From JAWLBY01 sp041687455 (GTDB taxonomy: Bacteria; Pseudomonadota; Gammaproteobacteria; Xanthomonadales; Xanthomonadaceae): 57,653 nt of DNA. Location of the stretch: positions 1 through 57,653 of the forward strand of contig JAWLBY010000024.1 of NCBI GenBank assembly GCA_041687455.1. The letters are read 5' to 3'. Made by a program: the position numbers and the translations under genes. The notes under the pieces are model-generated. The model saw nothing but the letters and a program-made list of their open reading frames with translations, was not told the DNA's origin and searched no databases. The stretch's first letter is position 1, and the number at the start of each line of letters is the position of its first letter. Below are positions 8,581 through 17,550 of the stretch, piece after piece.

Positions 8581-9696
8581 ATGACCGATGCCAGCGTCGA
8601 ACTGATCGGCGACGACCGCCAGCCCCGGCTGCGGATCGGCGGCCCGTGGACGCTGCCGCACGCCGCCGCGCTGCACGCCCGGCTGGCTGCGCTGCCGGCC
8701 GGCCCGGCCCGCGTCGACGCGAATGCGCTGACCGCGCTCGACACCAGCGGCGCGCTGCTGCTGGTGCGCGAGCTGCGCCGCCGCGGCATCGGGCTCGACA
8801 TGCTGGCCGACAGCGGCATCGAGCGCGCCGACCTCGATCTGCTGCTGCTGGTCGACAGCCGCTTCGAACGGCCGTCGCCGGCCGCGCCGTACCGCTGGCT
8901 CGAGAGCGTGCTCGAGCGGGTCGGCCGCGCGGTCGTGTCGGCGCTGCTGCAGGGCCGGCAGTTGCTCGGTTTCGTCGGCCTGACGCTGGCGACGCTGGCC
9001 GCCGTCACAACCGGCCGGCGCAAGCTGCGGCTGACATCGACCGTCTTCCACATGGAGCAGACCGGCTTCGACGCGGTGCCGATCGTGACGCTGCTGTCGT
9101 TCCTGGTCGGCGCGGTGGTCGCGTTTCTCGGCGCCACCGTGCTGCGCGACTTCGGAGCCTCGGTGTTCACGGTCGAGCTGGTCGCCTATTCGTTCCTGCG
9201 CGAGTTCGGCGTGTTGCTGACCGCGATCATGCTGGCCGGCCGCTCCGGCAGTGCGTTCACCGCCCAGATCGGCTCGATGAAGGCCCGCGAGGAACTCGAT
9301 GCGATCCGCACGCTCGGGCTCGATCCGATCGAACTGCTGGTGCTGCCGCGATTGCTCGCATTGCTGCTGATGCTGCCGCTGCTGAGTTTCCTGGCGATGA
9401 TCGCCGGCCTGATCGGCGGTGGACTGGTCGGCTCGCTGGCGCTCGACATCACGCCCGGCATGTTCCTGTCGCGGCTGTACGAGATGACCGAGATCCGGCA
9501 CTTCTGGGTCGGCATGATCAAGGCGCCGCTGTTCGCGTTCCTGATCGCCGTGGTCGGCTGTCTCGAAGGCTTCAAGGTCGAAGGCAGCGCCGAGTCGGTC
9601 GGCCGTCACACGACATCGTCGGTCGTGCAGGCGATCTTCCTGGTGATCCTGTTCGACGCGATATTCGCGGTGTTCTTCATGGAGCTCGGCGTATGA
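8581..9696 (+). CDS. mlaE: MlaE-family lipid ABC transporter permease with N-terminal STAS domain
   Basis: A 371-residue inner-membrane permease. Residues about 1-100 form a STAS-like domain (LTALDTSGALLLVRELRRR), which corresponds to MlaB in the classical system. The MlaE core follows, with five or six membrane segments and the family motif GSAFTAQIGSMKAREELDAIRTLGLDP. Together with the next three genes it should move phospholipids between the inner and outer membranes. The fused STAS domain replaces a separate mlaB. The stop overlaps the ATPase start (ATGA). The ATG at 8581 is directly downstream of the divergent thrE-type gene. Confidence 0.92.
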   Translation: MTDASVELIGDDRQPRLRIGGPWTLPHAAALHARLAALPAGPARVDANALTALDTSGALLLVRELRRRGIGLDMLADSGIERADLDLLLLVDSRFERPSPAAPYRWLESVLERVGRAVVSALLQGRQLLGFVGLTLATLAAVTTGRRKLRLTSTVFHMEQTGFDAVPIVTLLSFLVGAVVAFLGATVLRDFGASVFTVELVAYSFLREFGVLLTAIMLAGRSGSAFTAQIGSMKAREELDAIRTLGLDPIELLVLPRLLALLLMLPLLSFLAMIAGLIGGGLVGSLALDITPGMFLSRLYEMTEIRHFWVGMIKAPLFAFLIAVVGCLEGFKVEGSAESVGRHTTSSVVQAIFLVILFDAIFAVFFMELGV

Positions 9697-10523
9697 GCGC
9701 GCCGGTCGAGACACCGATCATCGACGTGCGCGGGCTGCGCAGCGTGTTCGGCACCCAGGTCGTGCACGACGGGCTCGACCTGTCGGTACGGCGCGGCGAG
9801 GTGCTCGGCGTGATCGGCGGCTCCGGTGCCGGCAAGTCGGTGCTGCTGCGGACGATCGTCGGCCTGCGTCGGCCGCAGGGCGGCAGCGCCAGGGTGCTCG
9901 GCCACGACCTGGCGACGCTCGACGACGACGCCCGGCGCGCGGTCGAGGCGCGCTTCGGCCTGCTGTTCCAGGACGGCGCGCTGTTCTCGTCGCTGACCGT
10001 GCGCGAGAACGTCCGGCTGCCGTTGATCGAGAACCATCGGCTGCCGGACGAGCTGGCCGATGACCTCGCGCTGCTGAAGATCCGCCTGACCGGCCTGCCG
10101 GCCGATGCCGCGCACAAGTACCCGGCGCAACTGTCCGGCGGCATGCGCAAGCGCGCCGGCCTGGCGCGCGCGCTCGCGCTCGATCCGGAGATCCTGTTCC
10201 TCGACGAGCCGACCTCCGGTCTCGACCCGATCGGCGCGGCGCAGTTCGACGAGCTGATCCTGACGCTGAAGAACGCACTGAACCTGACCGTGTTCCTGGT
10301 CACCCACGATCTCGACAGCCTGTATGCGATCTGCGACCGGGTCGCGGTGCTGGCCGACGGCCGCGTCATCGTCGTCGACCGCGTCGACGTGGTCGAACGC
10401 CATCCGCATCCGTGGGTGCAACAATGCTTCCGTGGTCCGCGCGCGCGGAGTGCCCAACAGCACGTCGACGACGCCTGCACCGAGTCCCTCCCGGCCCGCG
10501 ATGACGGGTCTGCCGCGATCTGA
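9693..10523 (+). CDS. mlaF: MlaF-family ABC transporter ATP-binding protein
   Basis: A 276-residue cytoplasmic ATPase that powers the adjacent MlaE-type permease. It has Walker A GGSGAGKSV (residues about 43-51), a Q-loop FQDGALFSS typical of the MlaF subfamily, signature LSGGMRKRAGLARAL, Walker B ILFLDEPTSGLDP, and a switch histidine in VTHD. The start overlaps the permease stop by four bases, so translation is coupled. The last 30 residues are low complexity and probably disordered. Confidence 0.95.
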   Translation: MSAPVETPIIDVRGLRSVFGTQVVHDGLDLSVRRGEVLGVIGGSGAGKSVLLRTIVGLRRPQGGSARVLGHDLATLDDDARRAVEARFGLLFQDGALFSSLTVRENVRLPLIENHRLPDELADDLALLKIRLTGLPADAAHKYPAQLSGGMRKRAGLARALALDPEILFLDEPTSGLDPIGAAQFDELILTLKNALNLTVFLVTHDLDSLYAICDRVAVLADGRVIVVDRVDVVERHPHPWVQQCFRGPRARSAQQHVDDACTESLPARDDGSAAI

Positions 10524-10536
10524 TGCCGAGCCGCCG

Positions 10537-11499
10537 ATGGAAACCCGTGCCAACCATGTCCTGATCGGAGCCTTCACGCTGGTCGTGATTGCACTCGCGA
10601 TGCTTTTCGCGCTGTGGATCGGCCGCGCCACACTGGAACGCGAATGGCGCTGGTACGTCGTCGTGTTCAACGAGGCGGTGTCCGGCCTGACCGTCGGCGG
10701 CGCGGTGCAGTACAACGGCATCCAGGTCGGCGAAGTGCGCGAGCTGGCGCTGCACCCGGACGATCCGTCGCTGGTGCTGGCGACGATCCGGGTCGGCGCC
10801 AGCACCCCGGTCAAGACCGACACCACCGCCAAGCTGGTGTTCACCGGCCTGACCGGCGTGTCACTGATCCAGTTGTCCGGCGGCTCGGCCGAATCCCCGC
10901 CGCTGCAGCCGCCGCCGGACGGCGGCATGCCGGTGATCCAGGCCGAGACCTCCGCCGTGCAGAAGCTGCTGGCGAGCAGCGAGGATCTGGCCACTGCCGC
11001 CAACCAGATCCTGCTGAAGGTGAACGCCTTGTTGTCGGACGAGAATGCCGCGCACATCTCGCGAACGCTCGAACATCTCGATCACGCCAGCGGCGCGCTG
11101 GCCGATTCACGCGACGATATCCGTACCCTGCTGGCCGAAGCCGCGGCCGCCGGCGAGCGGCTGAACCGGACGCTGGCGGGCGCCGATGCGCTGGTCGGGC
11201 GGATCGACGGCGCGGTTGCCCGACTCGATGCCGAAGTGTTGCGCAGCCTGCCCGACACGCTGGCCGGACTGCAGTCGACGCTGGCGAAACTCGACCGGAT
11301 CGCCGGCAACGCCGATGCGATCGTCGCCGAGGCGCGCGGCCCGGTCGGCAGCTTCACGCAGGGCCTCGGCCAGGTCGGGCCGATGCTCGACGAACTGCGC
11401 CGGCTGCTGCGCGACCTGAACCGGATCGCCGACCGGCTGGAAGAAAACCCGACCGATTTCCTGCTGCGCGGGCAGCGCCTTCCGGAGTTCGAACCATGA
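10537..11499 (+). CDS. mlaD: MlaD-family (MCE domain) lipid-binding protein
   Basis: A 320-residue protein with one N-terminal membrane helix (VLIGAFTLVVIALAMLFALW, about residues 8-27) and an MCE domain at about residues 38-120. The domain includes VGGAVQYNGIQVGEV and the FTGLTGVSLIQL segment. The rest is a long helical region (about 135-315) that probably forms a coiled-coil or barrel extension into the periplasm, as in YebT and PqiB-type proteins. It follows mlaF by 13 bases and overlaps the lipoprotein gene by four. MCE proteins bind phospholipid on its way between the membranes. Confidence 0.93.
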   Translation: METRANHVLIGAFTLVVIALAMLFALWIGRATLEREWRWYVVVFNEAVSGLTVGGAVQYNGIQVGEVRELALHPDDPSLVLATIRVGASTPVKTDTTAKLVFTGLTGVSLIQLSGGSAESPPLQPPPDGGMPVIQAETSAVQKLLASSEDLATAANQILLKVNALLSDENAAHISRTLEHLDHASGALADSRDDIRTLLAEAAAAGERLNRTLAGADALVGRIDGAVARLDAEVLRSLPDTLAGLQSTLAKLDRIAGNADAIVAEARGPVGSFTQGLGQVGPMLDELRRLLRDLNRIADRLEENPTDFLLRGQRLPEFEP

Positions 11500-12101
11500 G
11501 CCTGCGCACGCCGATCGTCCTGTTGCTGTGTGCGCTGCTGAGCGGCTGCCTCGGGCCCGGGCGGCGCGAGCCGGTGCGGATCCTCGACCTCGACGTCGCG
11601 GCGCCTGCGGTCATGGCGGAAGCGTCGCCGCTGCAACTGACGATCCAGGAACCGCGGGCGAGCCAGTCGCTCGACCTGGCCCGGATCGCGGTGCGGCCGG
11701 CCGCCAACGAACTGCGCTATTACGCCGGCGCCGCCTGGCGCGACCGCGCGCCGCGGCTGCTGCACGATGCGATCCTGCGCGCGTTCGAAGATGCCGCCGC
11801 GTTCCGCGCGGTCGGCCGCAGCGGCAACGGCCTGCGCGGCGATCTCGTGCTGGAGCTGGAACTGCGCCGATTCGAAGCGATCTACGCCGGAGACACACCG
11901 AACGCGACCGTCGCACTGCAGGCCACGCTGATCGATCGCGATGGCCGCGCCCTCGGCAGCCAGCGGATCAGCGCCGAGGCGGCCGCGAGCGCAACCGAAG
12001 TCGGTGCGGTGGCAGCGGCGTTCGGCCGGGCCATTGGCAAGGCACTGCACGAACTGGTGCAATGGACGCAGCGGACCGCCGCCGGGACGCCAGCGCCGTA
12101 G
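11496..12101 (+). CDS. ABC-type transport auxiliary lipoprotein (PqiC/DUF330-like)
   Basis: A 201-residue lipoprotein: the lipobox LLSGC at residues 14-18 follows a hydrophobic signal. The mature part resembles the auxiliary lipoprotein family found with MCE transporters: ELRYYAGAAWRDRAPRLLHDAILRAFE in the middle, then a beta-rich region and a C-terminal helix. It is thought to sit in the outer membrane as the partner of the MCE protein. The start overlaps the mlaD stop (ATGA). No MlaC periplasmic carrier gene follows, so this operon is of the MCE-plus-lipoprotein type, not the classical mlaFEDCB. Confidence 0.88.
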   Translation: MSLRTPIVLLLCALLSGCLGPGRREPVRILDLDVAAPAVMAEASPLQLTIQEPRASQSLDLARIAVRPAANELRYYAGAAWRDRAPRLLHDAILRAFEDAAAFRAVGRSGNGLRGDLVLELELRRFEAIYAGDTPNATVALQATLIDRDGRALGSQRISAEAAASATEVGAVAAAFGRAIGKALHELVQWTQRTAAGTPAP

Positions 12102-12160
12102 CCAGCACGAACCGCGGCCGACCCCGCGCATGACACGACGGTTCGCGAAATTTCTGCCAA

Positions 12161-12559
12161 CGTTCGTGTTGCGGTAGCCAAACACGAGCGGGCACGGCGA
12201 CACAGGGGTTCGCCCTTCGATACCTCAGGGCGAACGGCTCCGATCGGTACTGCTGACAAGGGCGAATGGCTTCGATCGGTACTGCCGACAACAAGAGCGA
12301 ACGGCTCCGATCGACACTGCCGACAACAAGAGCGAACGGCTCCGATCGATACTGCCGACAAGGGCGAATGGCTTCGATCGATACTGCCGACAAGGGCGAA
12401 TGGTCGATCGGTACTGCTGACGGCCACGCTCGCAGCGGGGTCGTCTCGCGCGCTGTGGCTTTCGCCTGGTCCGCGGCACCCCTGCCACCGTTCGTGTTGA
12501 GGTATCGAAACACGAGCGGACACGGCGACGCGTGGGCTTCGGCTTCGCCCTTCGATACC
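12161..12559. repeat. repeat cluster: two GAGGTATCGAA elements flanking a 32-35 base tandem array
   Basis: The element known from 7080-7157 occurs at 12161-12240 and again at 12490-12590. Between them, 12231-12421 holds about six tandem units of 28-35 bases, each built on GCGAACGGCTCCGATCG plus a TACTGCCGACAA part; some units carry an extra CAAGA. The second element runs into the 3' end of alkB. No gene is visible in the stretch. One half of each unit (GAACGGCTTCGATCGGTGCTG) also encodes the last residues of AlkB. Confidence 0.8.
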
Positions 12560-13201
12560 TCAGGGCGAACGGCTTCGATCGGTGCTGTGGGAACGCGACG
12601 CGGTGCGCTCCCGCAGATGCGCCGTCACCTGGCGGAAGGTCAGGTTGATCCGCTCGCCGACCGGGCGGGCGGTCTTCGGCAGGTCGTGCCGATAGTTGCG
12701 CTGGGTCGGACCCTGCATCAGCAGCAAACTGCCGTGCGGCAGTTCGATTTCCCAGCGCAGCGCCGGATCGCGGCGATGGCGCAGCCGGAAGCGCCGCGGC
12801 GCGCCGAGGCTCAGCGACGCGATGATCGGCTCGCGACCGAGCTCGGGCTCGTCGTCGCTGTGCCAGCCCATGCTGTCGCGGCCGTCGCGGTAGCGGTTCG
12901 CCAGCACGCTGTTGAAGTGCGTCCCGCTGGCCTGCTCGATCCGGCCACGCAGTTCGAGCAGGCACGGCATCCATGGACGCGGCGCGAAGTCGCTGCCCGA
13001 ATAGCGGTAATGCGCGTCCGGATCGCCGATCCAGCACGACAGCCGCGGCGACTCGACCGACCGGCCGAACAACCGGATCCGGTGCTGCTCCCAACCGAGC
13101 GTGTCGCGCAGCACGGCAAACGCGCGGTCGGCCTCGGCCGCCGGCAGGAAGGCCGGATCGAACGCCAGCGCGGCGTCGCTCAGTGCGATCGGCGCGAGCA
13201 T
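12560..13201 (-). CDS. alkB: AlkB-type alpha-ketoglutarate-dependent DNA dealkylase
   Basis: A 213-residue Fe(II)/2-oxoglutarate dioxygenase that removes alkyl damage from DNA bases by oxidation. It resembles the ABH2/ABH3-like branch: NRYRDGRDSMGWHSDDEPELG holds the iron ligands His and Asp, and RNYRHDLPKTARPVGERINLTFR holds the distal His and the 2-oxoglutarate-binding arginine. PRLSCWIGD and SGSDFAPRPW are also typical. The last 15 residues (RTASRSHSTDRSRSP) are encoded by the neighbouring repeat, so the natural C-terminus was probably replaced or extended by repeat sequence. It ends 28 bases downstream of the amidase-family gene. Confidence 0.93.
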   Translation of the reverse strand: MLAPIALSDAALAFDPAFLPAAEADRAFAVLRDTLGWEQHRIRLFGRSVESPRLSCWIGDPDAHYRYSGSDFAPRPWMPCLLELRGRIEQASGTHFNSVLANRYRDGRDSMGWHSDDEPELGREPIIASLSLGAPRRFRLRHRRDPALRWEIELPHGSLLLMQGPTQRNYRHDLPKTARPVGERINLTFRQVTAHLRERTASRSHSTDRSRSP

Positions 13202-13229
13202 GCCCAGGCAGTGGCCCGCAGCGCCGCGG

Positions 13230-14579
13230 TCACAGCGGACCGGCGTCGATCTGCGCCGCCAGCACCTGGCCGAGCTCGAGCAGACGCAGGTCGCTGCCCG
13301 GCGGGCCGACCAGTTGCAGGCCGTGGCCGTCGGCCAGCGGCAGCGACAGTGCCGGGCAACCGGCGAGGCTCGCGAACGCGGTGAAATCGGCCAGGTTGGC
13401 CGGTTCCGGTTCGCCGAGCCGCGGCGGTGCGAGCGGCGCGGTCGGCAGCAGCATCACGTCGATCCGTTCGAACAGCCGACGGGTTGCGATCACCGCCGCG
13501 TCGAGCATCCGGTCGGCGCGCGCGTAATCGACCGCCGAACGGCCGCGGGCGAAGTCGATCATCGCGTGCAGCCGCGGCGAGGCACCGACCAGATCGGCCG
13601 GATCGGCCGTCGCGATGCCGGCCTCCATCATCAGCAGCGCCGCACGGCGATGTCTGGCCAGTCCGTAGCCGGCCAGCGTGATCGACTCGCGGCGACCGAG
13701 CACCGGCGCCAGTTGCTCGACCAGCACGCTGAACCGATCGGCGACCTCGCCGCTCGCCCCGAGTTCGAGCAGATCGGTCACGACGCCGCTGCGCAGCGCG
13801 CCCGGCTCCCAGTCCGGCAGCGCCAGCGGCACCCGCCGCCGGCGCGATCGCGGGTCGGCCGGATCGAACGCATCGAGTACCTGCAGCAGCACGGTCAGGT
13901 CGTCCAGCGAGCGGGCGATCGGACCGATCGCATCCAGCCGCGGCAGGCCCGGCCACAGGCCGCTGGTGCCGATCTCGCCGAGCGTCGGGCGCAGCCCGTA
14001 CACGCCGCAGAACGCGGCCGGAATCCGCACCGAGCCCATCGTGTCGGTGCCGAGCGTCGCCGCAGCGAGCCCGGCCGCGACGGCGGCCGCCGAGCCGGCC
14101 GACGCGCCACCGGCGACCCGCGCCGGATCGTTCGGGTTCGGCACGTCGCCGAAGGTCGGGTTGGCGCCGAGCGTGCCGAGCGCCGCCTCGTCGAGGCTGG
14201 TCTTGCCGAGGATCACCGCACCTGCGCCGCGCAGCCGGGCGACGGCGCTGGCGTCCTGCTCGGCGACCCGCTGGCGGCGGCCCGGCAGCCCGGCACTGGT
14301 CGGCAGGCCGGCCACGTCGAGGTTGTCCACGATCGCCAGCGGGATACCGTCCAGTCGGCCGAGCGGCTGGCCGTTGCGGCGCCGCTGGTCGGAGGCGCGG
14401 GCCGCCGCACGGGCGCCATCGGCATCGACCGCGACGAACGCGCGACAGCGGCCGTCGTGCTGCTCGATCGCGGCCAGATAGGCGTCGGTCAGCGCGACCG
14501 CACTGATTTCGCCGCGCGCCAGCAGCGACAACTGGCGGCACAGCGACGAATGGCGGAGGGCGTGGGTCGGGTCGGTCAT
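13230..14579 (-). CDS. amidase signature family protein lacking the catalytic lysine
   Basis: A 449-residue member of the amidase signature family (GatA, FAAH and bacterial amidases). Active members use a Ser-cisSer-Lys triad. Here the glycine-serine region is GGASAGSAAAVAAG (residues 157-170) with a candidate cis-Ser160, and the nucleophile region is TDTMGSVRIPA with Ser183. The lysine expected in the motif PxAVKDN is valine: GIPLAIVDN, Val84, codon GTG. As written the enzyme should be inactive or changed in activity. The start is ATG 14579; ten more in-frame codons exist upstream. It shares a direction with alkB and is divergent from the ETF-QO gene. It is not likely to be gatA because gatB and gatC are absent here. 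Confidence 0.85.
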   Translation of the reverse strand: MTDPTHALRHSSLCRQLSLLARGEISAVALTDAYLAAIEQHDGRCRAFVAVDADGARAAARASDQRRRNGQPLGRLDGIPLAIVDNLDVAGLPTSAGLPGRRQRVAEQDASAVARLRGAGAVILGKTSLDEAALGTLGANPTFGDVPNPNDPARVAGGASAGSAAAVAAGLAAATLGTDTMGSVRIPAAFCGVYGLRPTLGEIGTSGLWPGLPRLDAIGPIARSLDDLTVLLQVLDAFDPADPRSRRRRVPLALPDWEPGALRSGVVTDLLELGASGEVADRFSVLVEQLAPVLGRRESITLAGYGLARHRRAALLMMEAGIATADPADLVGASPRLHAMIDFARGRSAVDYARADRMLDAAVIATRRLFERIDVMLLPTAPLAPPRLGEPEPANLADFTAFASLAGCPALSLPLADGHGLQLVGPPGSDLRLLELGQVLAAQIDAGPL

Positions 14580-14705
14580 TCGGGATCCGGCGGGCTGATC
14601 AACGCGCATTATGAACGTGTCGACGGTAGCCGCCGAGTCGGGCCCTCCGCCGATCCGGCGCCGCCGGGCCCGCGCCCGCCCCGCGGCCAGCCACGCGGTA
14701 CGACC

Positions 14706-14711
14706 TATAAT
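14706..14711 (+). promoter_or_regulatory. -10 box of the ETF-QO gene
   Basis: A perfect TATAAT lies 33 bases before the ETF-QO start codon, in the divergent region between it and the amidase-family gene. No good -35 hexamer is visible at the expected distance, so an extended or activator-dependent promoter is possible. Confidence 0.5.
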
Positions 14712-14743
14712 GTCCCGTTCCGCAACGACGAGCCGCGCGCCCG

Positions 14744-16348
14744 ATGAGCGAACGCGAATTCATGGAGTACGACGTGGTCACGGTCGGCGCCGGTCCGGCC
14801 GGGCTGGCGTTCGCGATCCGTCTGAAGCAACTGAATCCCGAGATCAGCGTCTGCGTGATCGAAAAGGCGTCGACGATCGGCGCGCACATCCTGTCCGGCG
14901 CGGTGATCGAACCGCAACCGCTCGACGAGCTGCTGCCCGGCTGGCGCGACAATCCGCCGCCGATCTGCGTGCCGGCCGGCGACGACGAGTTCTGGTACCT
15001 GACGAAAACCGGCGGCTTCAAGTTCCCGATCGTGCCGCCGCAGATGAAGAACCACGGCAACTTCATCGTCAGCCTCGGCGCGATGTGCGCCTGGCTCGCG
15101 CCGCAGGCCGAAGCGCTCGGGGTCGAGATCTATCCGGGTTTCGCCGCGGCCGAGCCGTATTTCAACGAGGATGGCTCGGTCGGCGGCGTGCGCATCGGCG
15201 ACATGGGCGTGGCGCGTGACGGCAGCCACAAGCCGGGCTACACCGAGGGCATCGATATCCGCGCCAAGGTCACCGTGCTGGCCGAGGGCGCCCGCGGCCA
15301 CCTGACCAAGCAACTGACCCGGCGCTTCGAGCTGGCCGCGAAATCCGACCCGCAGACCTATTCGATCGGCATCAAGGAGCTGTGGCAGGTGCCGGCGGGT
15401 CGCGTTACGCCGGGCAGGATCGTCCACACGCTTGGCTGGCCGGCCGACAGCCGCACCTACGGCGGCAGCTTCCTGTATCACCTCGACGGCGACCGGATCG
15501 CGCTCGGCTACGTGTCCGGGCTCGATTACCGCGACCCGAACTACCAGCCGTACGAGGCCTTCCAGCAGTGGAAGAACCATCCGCAGATGAAGGCGCTGCT
15601 CGACGGCGGCTCGATCCTGTCGGCTGGCGCGCGGGCGATCGCGAGCGGCGGCTGGCAGTCGCTGCCGCGACTGGAGATGCCCGGCGCGATGCTGATCGGC
15701 GACTGCGCCGGCCTGCTCAACGTGCCGAAGATCAAGGGCACCCACCAGGCGATCCGCTCCGGCATGCTGGCGGCGCAGCACCTGGTCGACAGCCAGCTCG
15801 ATCCGCAGGGCTGGGACGCGAAACTGCGTGATTCGGCCGTCATGCGCGAGCTGCACACGGTCCGCAACATCAAGCCCGGCTTCAAGAAGGGCCTGTGGTT
15901 CGGCCTGCTGAATTCGGCCTGGGAAACCGCCCTCGGCGGCGCTTCGCCATGGACGCTGAAGAACACCGCCGACCACGCCGCGCTGCGCAAGATCAGCGAC
16001 CACGAGTCGCCGAAGCGCGACTACGTCGAGCGCACGCTGCCGCCGCGCGACCGTCTGGCCGGCGTCTACTTCGCCGCCACCGAACACGACGAGGACCAGC
16101 CGGTGCACCTGCAGATCCTCGACCCGTCGATCTGCATCGAGCGTTGCACCAGCGAATACGGCAATCCGTGCACGCGGTTCTGCCCGGCGGCTGTCTACGA
16201 GATGGTCGAGGACGCCGCCGGCCGCCGCCTGCAGATCAACGCCGCGAACTGCGTGCACTGCAAGACCTGCGACATCAAGGACCCGTACGAGATCATCAAC
16301 TGGGTGACACCGGAAGGTGGGTCGGGTCCGAACTATCAGAACCTCTGA
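14744..16348 (+). CDS. electron transfer flavoprotein-ubiquinone oxidoreductase
   Basis: A 534-residue membrane-associated flavoprotein that passes electrons from reduced ETF (etfB and etfA, 24800-26634) to ubiquinone, mainly from fatty acid and amino acid oxidation. The N-terminus holds the FAD-binding VGAGPAGLAFAIRL (about residues 13-26). GDCAGLLNVPKIKGTHQAIRSG is the conserved second FAD and quinone region. The C-terminus holds the 4Fe-4S cluster region with FCPAAVYE and NCVHCKTCDIKDP and ends GSGPNYQNL, as in family members. The length is the usual 540-560. The start MSEREFMEYDVVTVG is close to a clear -10 box. Confidence 0.96.
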   Translation: MSEREFMEYDVVTVGAGPAGLAFAIRLKQLNPEISVCVIEKASTIGAHILSGAVIEPQPLDELLPGWRDNPPPICVPAGDDEFWYLTKTGGFKFPIVPPQMKNHGNFIVSLGAMCAWLAPQAEALGVEIYPGFAAAEPYFNEDGSVGGVRIGDMGVARDGSHKPGYTEGIDIRAKVTVLAEGARGHLTKQLTRRFELAAKSDPQTYSIGIKELWQVPAGRVTPGRIVHTLGWPADSRTYGGSFLYHLDGDRIALGYVSGLDYRDPNYQPYEAFQQWKNHPQMKALLDGGSILSAGARAIASGGWQSLPRLEMPGAMLIGDCAGLLNVPKIKGTHQAIRSGMLAAQHLVDSQLDPQGWDAKLRDSAVMRELHTVRNIKPGFKKGLWFGLLNSAWETALGGASPWTLKNTADHAALRKISDHESPKRDYVERTLPPRDRLAGVYFAATEHDEDQPVHLQILDPSICIERCTSEYGNPCTRFCPAAVYEMVEDAAGRRLQINAANCVHCKTCDIKDPYEIINWVTPEGGSGPNYQNL

Positions 16349-16354
16349 GATGCA

Positions 16355-16487
16355 GGGATTCGGGATTGGGGATTCGGGATTGGCACAAGCCGCATCCCGG
16401 CCGCCCGCCCGGCCCATCGGCCCTGCGGCGCGAGCATCCCCGAGCAGCAGCCAACTTCGAATCCCGAATCCCCAATCCCCATCCCGA
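16355..16487. repeat. inverted GATTCGGGATTGG repeat
   Basis: Copies of GGGATTCGGGATTGG at 16355-16384 face the complement (CGAATCCCGAATCCCC) at 16458-16482, between the ETF-QO gene and rfbB. A related direct run GATTCGGGATTCGGGATTCGG follows cysD at 21235-21257. Such repeats are common in Lysobacterales intergenic DNA and may act as transcriptional barriers. Confidence 0.75.
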
Positions 16488-16491
16488 CACT

Positions 16492-17550
16492 ATGAAAACC
16501 CTCCTCGTCACCGGCGGCGCCGGCTTCATCGGCGGCAACTACGTGCTCGACGCGCTCACCCGCGGCAACGTACGGATCATCAATCTCGATGCGCTGACCT
16601 ATGCCGGCAACCGCGACACGCTTGCGTCGATCGCCGACAACCCGAACCACGTGTTCGTGCATGGCGACATCGGCGACCGCGCGCTGGTCGCGAGGCTGCT
16701 CGCCGAGCACCGGCCGGACGCGATCGTGAACTTCGCGGCGGAAAGCCACGTCGACCGCTCGATCGATGGCCCGGCGGCATTCGTGCAGACCAACGTCGTC
16801 GGGACACTGTCGCTGCTCGAATGCACGCGCGATTACTGGCGCGAACTCGACGACGCGCAGCGCGCCGCATTCCGCTTCCTGCACGTCTCGACCGACGAGG
16901 TCTACGGCTCGCTCGGAGAAACCGGCCATTTCACCGAACAGACCCCGTACGCACCGAACTCGCCGTATTCGGCGTCGAAGGCGGCGTCGGACCATCTGGT
17001 CCGCGCGTTCCACCACACCTACGGCCTGCCGACGCTGACGACCAACTGCTCGAACAACTACGGTCCGTACCAGTTCCCGGAGAAGCTCATTCCGCTGATC
17101 ATCGCCCGCGCGGTGGCCGGCGACCCGCTGCCGGTCTACGGCGACGGCCGCAACATCCGCGACTGGCTGTTCGTGCTGGACCACGTCGCGGCGATCAATG
17201 CCGTGCTCGAGCGCGGCCGGGTCGGCGAGGTCTACAACGTCGGCGGCGATGCGGAACGGATGAACATCGACGTGGTCGGGACCATCTGCGCCCTGCTCGA
17301 CGAGCGCCGTCCGCGCGACGACGGCCAGCCGCGGGCGAGCCAGATCACCTTCGTCACGGACCGCCCCGGCCATGACCGCCGCTATGCGATCGACGCCGGC
17401 AAGCTGAAGCGCGAACTCGGCTGGTCACCGTCGGTCGACTTCGAGACCGGCATCGCGCGCACGGTCGACTGGTATCTGCAACATCAGGACTGGGTCGCCC
17501 GCGTGCTCGACGGCAGCTACCGGCTCGAACGAATCGGAGCGGCGGCGTGA
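16492..17550 (+). CDS. rfbB: dTDP-glucose 4,6-dehydratase
   Basis: A 352-residue cytoplasmic enzyme that converts dTDP-glucose to dTDP-4-keto-6-deoxyglucose, the second step of dTDP-rhamnose synthesis. It is an extended short-chain dehydrogenase with NAD-binding TGGAGFIGGNYV (residues 7-18), STDEVYG (active-site Thr-Asp-Glu) and the catalytic pair in YSASK. DRPGHDRRYAID near the end is typical of RmlB. The ATG at 16492 gives the conserved start MKTLLVTGGAGF. It heads the sugar-nucleotide genes, separated from rfbA by 367 bases of repeats. Confidence 0.97.
   Translation: MKTLLVTGGAGFIGGNYVLDALTRGNVRIINLDALTYAGNRDTLASIADNPNHVFVHGDIGDRALVARLLAEHRPDAIVNFAAESHVDRSIDGPAAFVQTNVVGTLSLLECTRDYWRELDDAQRAAFRFLHVSTDEVYGSLGETGHFTEQTPYAPNSPYSASKAASDHLVRAFHHTYGLPTLTTNCSNNYGPYQFPEKLIPLIIARAVAGDPLPVYGDGRNIRDWLFVLDHVAAINAVLERGRVGEVYNVGGDAERMNIDVVGTICALLDERRPRDDGQPRASQITFVTDRPGHDRRYAIDAGKLKRELGWSPSVDFETGIARTVDWYLQHQDWVARVLDGSYRLERIGAAA

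Noticed and set aside
16440..16490. tRNA T-loop-like sequence TTCGAATCCCGAATCCCC
   Set aside because: It belongs to the GATTCGGG inverted repeat; no acceptor stem or cloverleaf can be formed.
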